The position numbers and the translations under genes were made by a program. From NCBI GenBank assembly GCA_938011245.1, contig CALLUJ010000033.1, positions 1-64,000 of the forward strand: a DNA stretch of 64,000 nt, in the 5' to 3' direction. This DNA is from an uncultured Aquimarina sp. GTDB lineage: Bacteria > Bacteroidota > Bacteroidia > Flavobacteriales > Flavobacteriaceae. Below the pieces are notes generated by a model. That model saw only the letters and a list, made by a program, of their open reading frames with translations. It was not told the origin of the DNA and made no database searches. Within the stretch, counting starts at the first letter, position 1, and every line of letters starts with the position of its first letter. This document shows positions 1 to 6,550 of the stretch, one piece after another.

Positions 1-2
1 TC

Positions 3-197
3 TTCTATAATCACGAATTAGACCAAGTTCGAACCGCTAGAGTAAATTCATTTTTCTCGCTAATCCCAGAAATGACGGGTAATATAGGAAATAAAAAAAG
101 CGGAAATTTTATCAAGTTTGATAAAATTTCCGCTTTAGTGAGCCCTGAAGGATTCGAACCTTCTTCCTTATCCCCTGTATTTACAAGGGTTTTCTAG
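3..197 (+). CDS. Possible 3' end of a chromosomal gene cut by the left edge
   Basis: One frame is open from the left edge to a TAG at 195-197. This is unusual for AT-rich DNA and its early part reads like protein (NHELDQVRTARVNSFF). I do not recognise the family. From about position 93 the frame runs through a terminator hairpin and the att repeat. The last roughly 35 codons are therefore either fortuitous or were altered by the insertion. It would converge on the original tRNA-Arg transcript. Sequence left of the window is needed to confirm it. Confidence 0.35.
   Translation, partial: FYNHELDQVRTARVNSFFSLIPEMTGNIGNKKSGNFIKFDKISALVSPEGFEPSSLSPVFTRVF
100..133 (-). terminator. Original terminator of the tRNA-Arg gene, now stranded left of the element
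   Basis: A perfect 15-bp stem (100-114 with 119-133) encloses a 4-base loop. On the minus strand it is followed by seven T residues (complement of 93-99). It lies immediately beyond the left att repeat, which is where the tRNA-Arg 3' flank would be before insertion, so it was probably that gene's terminator. A short T run on the other side may make it bidirectional. Confidence 0.75.
137..163. repeat. attL: 27-bp direct repeat, duplicated tRNA-Arg 3' end
   Basis: This stretch is identical to 11628-11654 and matches the 3' end of tRNA-Arg (T-arm and acceptor strand, read on the minus strand). It marks the left boundary of the integrated element. Confidence 0.9.
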
Positions 198-212
198 TTA
201 TTTAATAATTAA

Positions 213-232
213 GTATGCCTAAAAGTGTGCCT
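213..232 (+). promoter_or_regulatory. Candidate left arm-type integrase sites (two GTRTRCCT repeats)
   Basis: GTATGCCT (213-220) and GTGTGCCT (225-232) lie 12 bp apart, 50 bp inside attL. The same 20-bp arrangement, with 16 identical positions, recurs at 11485-11504 inside attR. Direct repeats flanking the crossover core are what tyrosine integrase arm sites look like. The role is inferred; the repeat is seen. The second copy abuts the promoter of the ATPase gene. Confidence 0.6.
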
Positions 233-236
233 TTTG

Positions 237-244
237 TATATTTG
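237..244 (+). promoter_or_regulatory. -7 promoter element TATATTTG for the RepA-like gene
   Basis: The sequence matches the Bacteroidota -7 consensus TAnnTTTG. Transcription would start near 251 and leave a leader of about 65 bases before the ATG at 318. The same 13-bp string TTTTGTATATTTG occurs at the polymerase promoter (8600-8612). Confidence 0.55.
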
Positions 245-317
245 TCCACTATATAGTAATATGGACGTTGGACATCTAAATGATGTGTTCAATTGTTCTT
301 ATTTAATCTATTTGATA

Positions 318-1511
318 ATGGCTAAAAAAGACACTAATAGTTTGGATTCTGCATTTGGTGAAGTTATAACCCCAGATGATTCTGATTTTGATGAAAAACC
401 AAAAGCATTAAGTACTTCTTTTGGAGATGTAATAATACCATCTGAAGATGAAATTAGAGGAAACCTTAAATTCATTAAACCTGTAATAAAAGGAAATAAA
501 GCTAAAGCAGCAGATTTTAGTGATTCTGAATATTCTGCCTTTAATCTTTTTAAAACAGAATTTGAAGAAATACCTACTCTTCTAGAGCCTATATTCCCAA
601 AACAAGGTTTAGTTTCTTTAATTGGTTCTTCTGATACTGGTAAAAGTACTTTCCTTAGACAATTTGCTCTTTCTATAGCATTAGGATTAAATGAGTTTGT
701 TGGTTACAAGTTAAATACAGAAACACAGAATGTTATTTTTATTAGTACCGAAGATGACCCTAATTCTGTAAGTAGTTCTATAAAGAAACCTTTAAGAGCA
801 TTATTTAATCAACATAATGCAGATGAATCTTTATTAAATCATTTAAAATTTATATTTGATGTTGACCTTACTGAAAATAGTGAGAACAACATCATTAAAC
901 TTCTCAACAAAGATTTGTCTGAAAAAGGAGTTGATTTAATTATTGTAGATGCTTTTACTGATATTTTTAGTGGAGATATTAATTCAAGCACTAAAGTGAG
1001 AGAGTTTTTAAATCTCTTCAGTAAAATTTCTAAGGAGTATGAATGCCTTATCCTCTTCCTTCATCATACAGGTAAAAAAACAGATAAATTTTCTGCTTCT
1101 AAAAACAATGCTTTAGGCTCTCAAGCCTTTGAAGCTAAAATGAGGGTAATGCTTGAATTAAAGCACCACCCACATAATGACATGCAAAGAACTCTTACTA
1201 TTACTAAAGGAAACTACATTTCTACAGAAATTAAGAAGTACTCTAAAGTTTTAGATTTTAATGAGGAAAATTTATTGTTTACAGATACAGGTAACCCTTT
1301 ACTTTCTGAAAGCATATATGCCTTGAGTAAAACCAACCCTAAGAAGAATAGTTTACTACCAGTAATAGAAAAGCTCCACAAAGAAGGCAATTCCTATAGA
1401 ACCATAGAAACTATTCTTAGAAATAAAGGTCATAAAATTAGTAAATCAACTGTTGAAAATTATTTAAAAGAAATAAAAAACCAATCTGCTAACATAATAG
1501 GGAATAATTAA
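318..1511 (+). CDS. RepA-like AAA ATPase (AAA_25 type) with C-terminal HTH
   Basis: The 397-residue protein has a RecA-fold ATPase core: Walker A GSSDTGKST at residues 103-111, STEDD at 143-147, Walker B LIIVD ending at 211, and a HHTGKK sensor-like segment at 249-254. The family includes hexameric RepA helicases of plasmids, so a role in replicating the element is likely. Residues 355-385 resemble a helix-turn-helix. The first 50 residues are acidic and contain a motif twice (SAFGEVITPDD and TSFGDVIIPSED). I chose the ATG at 318 because it follows the promoter at 237-244; the longer open frame starts at a GTG inside an arm-type repeat. The gene converges on the next one with a 4-base overlap. 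Confidence 0.75.
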   Translation: MAKKDTNSLDSAFGEVITPDDSDFDEKPKALSTSFGDVIIPSEDEIRGNLKFIKPVIKGNKAKAADFSDSEYSAFNLFKTEFEEIPTLLEPIFPKQGLVSLIGSSDTGKSTFLRQFALSIALGLNEFVGYKLNTETQNVIFISTEDDPNSVSSSIKKPLRALFNQHNADESLLNHLKFIFDVDLTENSENNIIKLLNKDLSEKGVDLIIVDAFTDIFSGDINSSTKVREFLNLFSKISKEYECLILFLHHTGKKTDKFSASKNNALGSQAFEAKMRVMLELKHHPHNDMQRTLTITKGNYISTEIKKYSKVLDFNEENLLFTDTGNPLLSESIYALSKTNPKKNSLLPVIEKLHKEGNSYRTIETILRNKGHKISKSTVENYLKEIKNQSANIIGNN

Positions 1512-2002
1512 GAAAGTGAGGAATTATGATATTTAGTATTTCTTATTGAAATCCCTGTATTTTCATCTTTCTTAACTAATAACTCTAAAACTGTATTAGT
1601 ATCTAAATTGCAAGTTGCTCTATAAGCTATAAATGGGTTTATTACCATTCTTCTATTTTTTGGTAAATAGCTATTTATTTCATTTAATAAATATTCAAAA
1701 TGATTTCCTTGAAACCTGTAGTAAACAGCACTCAAAATATCTGCATTAAATAGTAATACAATTCCTCTTGAAATAGGTAAACCAAAAAGTGTTTTAAAGT
1801 CACCCTTTTCATATAGGTATATTTCATAACAGATACCATTAACTGTTTTCTCTCCTTTAGACTTTAAATCAAACTCATAATTTTCATATTGCTCACCAAT
1901 TGTAAACCTAAGTTGCTTTAAAAGGTTCTTTTTACTTTTAAAAATACCTGTAACTAAAAAAAGCCACCTTTTAAGATGGCTTTTGAAAATTTCCTTTAGC
2001 AT
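1508..2002 (-). CDS. Hypothetical protein of up to 164 residues
   Basis: I do not recognise this protein. It is soluble-looking, with a basic N-terminus and no signal peptide or clear motif. Its 3' end overlaps the RepA-like gene by 4 bases. The start is doubtful because codons 6-17 coincide with a strong terminator for the upstream lipoprotein gene (1954-1984). Either translation starts further in at a non-ATG codon, or read-through is regulated. No other ATG is near the N-terminus. Confidence 0.5.
   Translation of the reverse strand: MLKEIFKSHLKRWLFLVTGIFKSKKNLLKQLRFTIGEQYENYEFDLKSKGEKTVNGICYEIYLYEKGDFKTLFGLPISRGIVLLFNADILSAVYYRFQGNHFEYLLNEINSYLPKNRRMVINPFIAYRATCNLDTNTVLELLVKKDENTGISIRNTKYHNSSLS
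1954..1984 (-). terminator. Rho-independent terminator of the lipoprotein operon, inside the next ORF
   Basis: On the minus strand a stem of 11-12 bp (one G-U pair) runs from 1984 to 1959 and is followed by seven T residues. It lies just downstream of the lipoprotein gene stop at 2007, yet overlaps the first codons of the 164-residue ORF. Confidence 0.7.
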
Positions 2003-2006
2003 AATA

Positions 2007-2789
2007 TTAATCTATTGAGTGAGTTGCTGTAGAAAAAGTATAGATAAATGTTTGTCCTATATTAATGGATAAATTATTATCATCAAAGACTACATTATTA
2101 CTTCCATCATATATTTCAACTCTATTTATAACTGTTTGGCTTGCACTTTCAGTTTGATATTTAAAACCAATCTTGTCAAAAGTAGCAAGTGTATTTACCA
2201 CAAAAATATCTGTATTAGTTGTAGTCATTATAGTTTCGGATTCCAAATTACCATTTAAATTACTTTTGTAAAAAGTAGCTGTAAGGGGATATTGTTGATT
2301 AGGTGTTGAAGAACCTGAAAATCTGATTCTGTATTCTCTAAGTTGAATAGAATCACTAGATTCTAGACAATCTCCATCTACAGTATTACCAACTCTTGAG
2401 TATTCAAAGCTATCCCCATCATTTTCAACTCTTAATTTTCTACCATTAACTTTACCAGTTAATATACAGTTGGAAAAAATAGAACCTCCATTACAAACTG
2501 TGTTAAGGGTTATTTCAAGATTCGATGAATTGTAACTATAAGTTCCTTCATATGCTTCTTCATCAACTAAATTGCCATTTCTAAACCCATCAAGAATAAG
2601 TTTTACATCATTGTCATTAAGAAAGTAAAGCAATAAGTCTTGCTGATAACCATCTACTACTGGACTTATGTAATTCCATTCTGTACCACATAAACTTAAT
2701 GGTGTTTCTTCTTGATTATTACCATTATCATCACTAGAACAGGATAGTAATGTAAAAAACGCTATTAGTATTAAATAAATCTGTTTCAT
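2007..2789 (-). CDS. Surface lipoprotein, function unknown
   Basis: The 260-residue protein begins with a type II signal peptide ending in LLSC. The lipidated Cys is followed by SSDDN, which fits the Ser/Asp-rich export signal that sends Bacteroidota lipoproteins to the cell surface. The N-terminal half (CGTEWNYIS onward, then short beta-like segments) resembles lipocalin-like folds; the C-terminal half looks beta-rich. It is the third gene of a membrane operon (3418 down to 2007), 3 bases after the preceding gene, and probably under the Xre repressor. No enzymatic motif is visible. Confidence 0.7.
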   Translation of the reverse strand: MKQIYLILIAFFTLLSCSSDDNGNNQEETPLSLCGTEWNYISPVVDGYQQDLLLYFLNDNDVKLILDGFRNGNLVDEEAYEGTYSYNSSNLEITLNTVCNGGSIFSNCILTGKVNGRKLRVENDGDSFEYSRVGNTVDGDCLESSDSIQLREYRIRFSGSSTPNQQYPLTATFYKSNLNGNLESETIMTTTNTDIFVVNTLATFDKIGFKYQTESASQTVINRVEIYDGSNNVVFDDNNLSINIGQTFIYTFSTATHSID

Positions 2790-2792
2790 AAG

Positions 2793-3233
2793 TTAGTTAT
2801 TAATGTTCTTAATAATATTTGTAATTTCATTTACCATGACATCAAAAGTCTGTAGTTCTTCGGTGTAACTCATTTTGTATTTATTAATTTTCACAACATC
2901 TAATGTTGTTAGTAAAGACTTTTTTATGGTATCAAAAACTACTATATATTTTGATTGCTGTTTTAGTTGCTCTGGTAGATTTATCATATTTAATTGACCT
3001 AACTGAACTGGTTTTTTACCTGCTTTAAGAAAAGCTAAATGATAAACTTTGTGAGACAGTTGGTTTATTTTTTCATCACTACTATTGTCAGGACTTTTAA
3101 ATAGTTCACTAAAATCTGTAAATACTTCATTTTTAAAGGAAATTACTTTAGTTGCATTTCTACTTTTAGTCCTAAAACTATCTATGATAAGCCCAACAAT
3201 TACAGCTATTACAATTGATACAATTATTCCCAT
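2793..3233 (-). CDS. Membrane-anchored hypothetical protein
   Basis: The 146-residue protein has one N-terminal membrane segment (residues 2-18, VSIVIAVIVGLI) followed by a hydrophilic, lysine-rich cytoplasmic or periplasmic domain that is probably helical. I recognise no family. Its start codon overlaps the stop of the upstream 61-residue gene by one base, and the surface lipoprotein follows after 3 bases, so the three are co-transcribed. Confidence 0.65.
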   Translation of the reverse strand: MGIIVSIVIAVIVGLIIDSFRTKSRNATKVISFKNEVFTDFSELFKSPDNSSDEKINQLSHKVYHLAFLKAGKKPVQLGQLNMINLPEQLKQQSKYIVVFDTIKKSLLTTLDVVKINKYKMSYTEELQTFDVMVNEITNIIKNINN

Positions 3234-3418
3234 TATTTATGTTTTTTAAAAAACCATACATAGATAATTCCAAATACTAATATTGCACCTGGTATTAATC
3301 TAACTCCAGCAGAGTTTGAATTTCTAGTTTCTGAAATAAGAGCCATACTTACTGCTGCTACAACTATTACAGCTACAGTGAGTAATATTTTTATTCCCAA
3401 TAATTTTAACTTATTCAT
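3233..3418 (-). CDS. Small membrane protein, first gene of the Xre-controlled operon
   Basis: The protein has about 61 residues and two hydrophobic segments (roughly residues 6-24 and 38-54) ending in a short basic tail. I chose the ATG at 3418 over the one at 3427 because 3427 lies inside a predicted repressor operator and 3418 has the A-rich context typical of this group. A TATATTTG promoter element lies at 3442-3449 on the minus strand. The function is unknown. Confidence 0.6.
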   Translation of the reverse strand: MNKLKLLGIKILLTVAVIVVAAVSMALISETRNSNSAGVRLIPGAILVFGIIYVWFFKKHK

Positions 3419-3420
3419 TT

Positions 3421-3484
3421 TTATCATTTATGATAACTGTTCAAATATAATAAACTTCATCTTTGTATTTATCATAAAAGATAA
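3421..3484. promoter_or_regulatory. Two TTATC-N6-GATAA operators in the divergent xre promoter region
   Basis: Two 16-bp palindromes of identical architecture lie at 3421-3436 (TTATCATTTATGATAA) and 3469-3484 (TTATCATAAAAGATAA), 48 bp apart centre to centre. They sit between the Xre regulator and the leftward membrane operon. The first overlaps the predicted start of the leftward transcript (-7 element at 3442-3449). The second is 13 bp upstream of the xre ATG. Binding by the adjacent Xre protein is inferred. Confidence 0.7.
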
Positions 3485-3497
3485 CTAAGTGTTTAAA

Positions 3498-3719
3498 ATG
3501 ACAGATAAAGAAGAATTACAAAGAGCTGTTGGTAAACGTATTAAAGAATTAAGAGAGTCTAAAAACATTGCTCAACAAGACTTAGCTGCTGCTTGTAATT
3601 TTGAAAAATCTAATATGGCAAGATTAGAAGCTGGAAACACAAATGCTACTATTTATACCCTTAAAATTATTGCTAAAAACTTAAAAGTTGAGTTAGCAGA
3701 TTTAGTTAAAGATTTATAA
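3498..3719 (+). CDS. Xre-family transcriptional repressor
   Basis: The 73-residue protein is almost entirely a Cro/cI-type helix-turn-helix domain (residues 8-66), with the recognition region QQDLAAACNFEKSNMARLE at 26-44. I chose the ATG at 3498; an in-frame GTG at 3489 would add three residues. It is divergent from the membrane/lipoprotein operon, and two matched palindromes lie between them. It probably represses both itself and that operon. Without a protease or dimerisation domain it resembles restriction-modification controllers and small element regulators rather than LexA-cleavable repressors. Confidence 0.85.
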   Translation: MTDKEELQRAVGKRIKELRESKNIAQQDLAAACNFEKSNMARLEAGNTNATIYTLKIIAKNLKVELADLVKDL

Positions 3720-3822
3720 AAACGCTATTAATACCTATCTTAAAATAATTACGGTTTTAAATTAATGCTTAAATAGTGGGAATTTACATAAGTTCACAAA
3801 TACATTTATTCAAAAATTACAG

Positions 3823-3851
3823 TTTTACTATATAAGATTTTTATAGTAAAA
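3823..3851. repeat. 10-bp inverted repeat in the xre-radC gap
   Basis: TTTTACTATA (3823-3832) is followed by its exact complement at 3842-3851. Neither strand has a long T run after it, so it is a weak terminator at best. The rest of 3720-3920 shows no gene or other convincing signal. Confidence 0.4.
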
Positions 3852-3920
3852 TTCAGATAAGATTGATTTTAACCTATAGCAAAAAGTATGTATAAACAAT
3901 ACTTCACTTTTATACAGGTA

Positions 3921-4355
3921 CTACATAATTCCTTCATCATTAAAACTGTAAAAGCCATTTTTTGTAATAATTAAATGGTCTAATACAGCTATATCCAAAT
4001 ATTCTCCTGCTTTTTTAAGTTTGTTAGTCATTATTTTATCAGCTTCACTAATTTTTAGGCTACCACTTGGGTGGTTGTGTGCTACAATAATACCTTTTGC
4101 ATTACATTTTAAAGCTACTGAAAACACCAATTTAGCATCTACATTTACACTAGAACTTCCTCCTTTGGCTAATGGATAAATTCCTAATACTTGATTAGTA
4201 TTATTTAGTAACAATACTTTAAATTCTTCCTGTAATTCTATAGTATGTTTATTCCAACAAGCTAATAGTAAATCATAAGACATTTTACTGTTGGTTATTT
4301 TTAATCGTTTCTTGTTATTGTTGGTGTAAGAAACTTTAATTTCTGCTATTTCCAT
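3921..4355 (-). CDS. RadC-like JAB/MPN domain protein
   Basis: The 144-residue protein matches the C-terminal RadC domain: JAMM metal-binding pattern H93-x-H95 and D106 within HNHPSG...SEAD, plus an upstream Glu (43/44). It lacks the helix-hairpin-helix region of chromosomal RadC, as is usual for copies on mobile elements. The biochemical role of RadC proteins is unsettled; association with DNA repair or element maintenance is a family-level statement. A terminator separates it from the upstream 4415-4813 gene. Confidence 0.85.
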   Translation of the reverse strand: MEIAEIKVSYTNNNKKRLKITNSKMSYDLLLACWNKHTIELQEEFKVLLLNNTNQVLGIYPLAKGGSSSVNVDAKLVFSVALKCNAKGIIVAHNHPSGSLKISEADKIMTNKLKKAGEYLDIAVLDHLIITKNGFYSFNDEGIM

Positions 4356-4373
4356 AAGGTTATAAAAATTAAA

Positions 4374-4402
4374 AAAGGCATCACTTTAGTAGTAATGCCT
4401 TT
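4374..4402 (-). terminator. Terminator of the 4415-4813 gene
   Basis: AAAGGCATCACT pairs with AGTAATGCCTTT (11 of 12 positions) around a 5-base loop. On the minus strand it is followed by a T run (complement of the A run at 4370-4376). Confidence 0.6.
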
Positions 4403-4414
4403 GTTGTTGATTTG

Positions 4415-4813
4415 TTAAGAAGCATACTGTAAAGCTCCATTTTGGCTAAACTGCTCAATGTTTGGTTGTAGTGTTTCAGTCTCTAATGGAATACTTTTAG
4501 CTACAGGTTCTTTTACATCCTCTGGCATATAAGTCCATCTATGATGCATTATAATTTCTTCTCCTGTTTCTGTAACAACATACTCATAAGGCTCACATTC
4601 TTCTTTAATAATGCTACCCTGCATTTCTGTACCTGTTAAAGCAATACAAGTTTGCTCATCAAAAGTTGAAGGTATGTAAGCCTTTTTTGCAGTTGCATAA
4701 AAATTACCTGTAGATTTTGACCTAATCAATTCTACACCTCCTTGAAGTTCTAGAACATTAAATAGTTCTCCGTTTTCTTTTTGTCTTTGTTTGTAACCAA
4801 TAATTCTTACCAT
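4415..4813 (-). CDS. Hypothetical protein of the element
   Basis: The protein is 132 residues from the ATG at 4813 (MVRIIGYK); the frame extends 18 codons upstream to 4867, but that extension (WWYFQLKNLKN) looks non-native. It is predicted soluble, with a beta-rich N-terminal half and an acidic, glutamine-rich tail. I recognise no domain. Its position beside a RadC-like gene is common on mobile elements of this phylum, but this gives no function. Confidence 0.55.
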   Translation of the reverse strand: MVRIIGYKQRQKENGELFNVLELQGGVELIRSKSTGNFYATAKKAYIPSTFDEQTCIALTGTEMQGSIIKEECEPYEYVVTETGEEIIMHHRWTYMPEDVKEPVAKSIPLETETLQPNIEQFSQNGALQYAS

Positions 4814-4867
4814 GTTCTTTAAGTTTTTAAGTTGAAAATACCACCAAGAAAACAATACTTCTACCAT

Positions 4868-5075
4868 AAAAAATTACAACTATCACCTTGAGTTTTTTAC
4901 TGGCTGAAAAAAAATGCTTTCACTATATAAGTGGTGGGGGAATCTTCATTCCTAAAGATGGGTGGGGGTTTTCTATGAGGTATTTCAAGCACTCACTATT
5001 CCTGTGTAATTTTTTTTTAACAAAAAAATATCTCATATATTGGACAATACTAAGATTCTAAATTGTTAAACGTTA
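4868..5075. other. Noncoding gap with paired GGTGGGGG motifs
   Basis: This 208-bp gap between divergent genes holds two copies of GGTGGGGG (4933-4940 and 4961-4968), 28 bp apart, in otherwise AT-rich DNA. A small ATCTT/AAGAT inverted repeat lies between them, and a run of nine T residues followed by seven A residues lies near 5010-5030. It could be a protein-binding or origin site, but nothing here identifies it. Confidence 0.35.
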
Positions 5076-5912
5076 ATGAAATTCATACAGCCATTAGAGA
5101 TAGCTTCTAAAATAATGACACTAATTGAAGAAGCAGAGAAAGAACTAATTATAATCTCCCCTTATGTTGAAATATCTAAATGGAACAAAATGAAAAGCTG
5201 TTTAAATAGAGCTGTTCTTCGAAATGTAAATATTCTTTTTGTAGCAAGAAAAAATGCAAAACAAGATTTGTCCTTTATAACTGAATTGGGAATCAAAGTT
5301 AAGCTAGTAGAAAACTTACATGCCAAATTATATATAAATGACAACTATGCAATAGTAACCTCTCAAAATATTACTTACTATTCAGATGTAAACTCTATTG
5401 ATATAGGCTATAAGACAGATGCAGAAGAAGAAAGAATTGAGCTTATTGAGTTTATTGATAAATATGTGATTAGTAATAGTTACAAAAAGCTAGATACTTC
5501 TAAATCTTTCAAATTTAACATAGTAAAAGAAAGTAACAAACCTCCAATGCTAAATGAATATAAAGTAAATAAGCTGTATGAATCATTCTCTGTTAAGTAC
5601 CCTAATGCTTATTTTTCTAAATCTTCTACTTATCTATATAGTGAAGGACTACTACCTTATGTAGTGATGCTTAGTTCTGATTTAACAGTTAGATTATCTA
5701 AAAAGAATGATGATTGTTTAAAGGTAATAAGTCATTATGAAGCGGTGAATTTCCCATTAATAGAAGATTATAATATTGAATTAAAAGAAGTAACTAATTA
5801 TTTCTATATAAATTTTGTTCCCAAAAATTTAAAAGGATATGGAATACAAAAATTAACCTCTGATTATCATGAAATGGTGAGAACATTTAAAGATAATCCT
5901 ACTAAATTTTAA
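5076..5912 (+). CDS. Phospholipase D-fold protein with a single HKD motif
   Basis: In this 278-residue protein, residues 1-135 form a PLD-like domain. There is a start-of-domain segment LIIISPYVEI, and a complete HKD motif with H82, K84 and D89, followed by S96-Q-N98. One HKD per chain suggests a dimer, as in the restriction nuclease BfiI and the Nuc family. The C-terminal half (about 150-278) is unrecognised and may bind the target. It has its own upstream gap and is followed after 17 bases by two small membrane-protein genes on the same strand. In a mobile element this arrangement looks like cargo. A nuclease role, possibly defensive, is inference. Confidence 0.7.
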   Translation: MKFIQPLEIASKIMTLIEEAEKELIIISPYVEISKWNKMKSCLNRAVLRNVNILFVARKNAKQDLSFITELGIKVKLVENLHAKLYINDNYAIVTSQNITYYSDVNSIDIGYKTDAEEERIELIEFIDKYVISNSYKKLDTSKSFKFNIVKESNKPPMLNEYKVNKLYESFSVKYPNAYFSKSSTYLYSEGLLPYVVMLSSDLTVRLSKKNDDCLKVISHYEAVNFPLIEDYNIELKEVTNYFYINFVPKNLKGYGIQKLTSDYHEMVRTFKDNPTKF

Positions 5913-5929
5913 TCGTTATTCAGAGTAAA

Positions 5930-6328
5930 ATGAAAAGATTAATATCATTAAAGACATTAATTCTAACATTTTTACTGTTATTTGTAGTTTCAGTAAACGA
6001 ATACTCAAGATTTAACAACTCAAATAAAGGCTTTGTTAGAAAAGGAATAACAGCTATTAATCCAAGTATAAAAACACCTGAAAAATGTAGTTGGTATTGC
6101 CACACTGATACTGGTTACTGTAAAAAACATCATACTCATTTACTAAAAAATCATACTTCTAAAATAGACCCTTTTTATTTTGGCATTATAAACTCACTAC
6201 ATAATGCAGGAGATTATGGTTTAGCCAATATTATTTTTTTAGTGATTTTATTTCCTGCATTAATCTATGTGCTTTTAATAAAAAGCATAAGCATTCAAAG
6301 AAAAATAAAAAGACTAAAAAATGGATAG
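5930..6328 (+). CDS. Small membrane protein with a Cys/His cluster
   Basis: The 132-residue protein has an N-terminal hydrophobic segment (about 8-22, LILTFLLLFVVSV) and a second near 98-118, with a loop between them. The loop carries CSWYCHTDTGYCKKHHTH, that is C-x3-C-H-x5-C-x2-H-H-x-H, a plausible metal or haem site facing the periplasm. I recognise no named family. It starts 17 bases after the PLD-fold gene and overlaps the next gene by 8 bases, so the three are likely co-expressed. Confidence 0.6.
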   Translation: MKRLISLKTLILTFLLLFVVSVNEYSRFNNSNKGFVRKGITAINPSIKTPEKCSWYCHTDTGYCKKHHTHLLKNHTSKIDPFYFGIINSLHNAGDYGLANIIFLVILFPALIYVLLIKSISIQRKIKRLKNG

Positions 6329-6536
6329 ATTGATGGATGTAGTGAATTTAGTCTATGCTTATTGTACAGATTTTATAATCAATATAGCTAACATCTTAGG
6401 GTTGTCATATTATGAAGTCAATACTTTCATTTTTGTTATTCTATACCCTTTATTATTAGTTGGTTTAACTTGCTTATTTATAATTCAAATTTTAAGGTTA
6501 AGGTACTGGAAAAAAGAAACCCAACCTCTAAAATAG
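6321..6536 (+). CDS. Small membrane protein, third gene of the PLD module
   Basis: The 71-residue protein has a central hydrophobic segment (about 35-58, FVILYPLLLVGLTCLFIIQIL), a possible amphipathic helix before it and a short basic tail. It overlaps the upstream Cys/His membrane gene by 8 bases. Its last codons coincide with a hairpin that terminates the oncoming DUF3871 gene. The function is unknown. Confidence 0.5.
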   Translation: MDRLMDVVNLVYAYCTDFIINIANILGLSYYEVNTFIFVILYPLLLVGLTCLFIIQILRLRYWKKETQPLK

Positions 6537-6545
6537 AGATTGGGT
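6519..6545 (-). terminator. Terminator of the DUF3871 gene
   Basis: ACCCAA and CTCT pair with AGAG and TTGGGT with one mismatch. On the minus strand the hairpin is followed by TTTCTTTTTT. It lies 6 bases past the stop of the minus-strand gene and overlaps the 3' end of the plus-strand small membrane gene. Confidence 0.55.
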
Positions 6546-6550
6546 AAACA

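Noticed and set aside
137-197. Protein-coding extension through the att repeat (VSPEGFEPS type)
   Set aside because: This peptide is what the complement of a tRNA 3' end encodes by chance; it is a known annotation artefact.
246-4929. ACTATATA occurring at 247-254, 3827-3834 and 4922-4929 as an element-specific site
   Set aside because: Eight AT-rich bases are expected several times in a low-GC element, and the flanks do not align.
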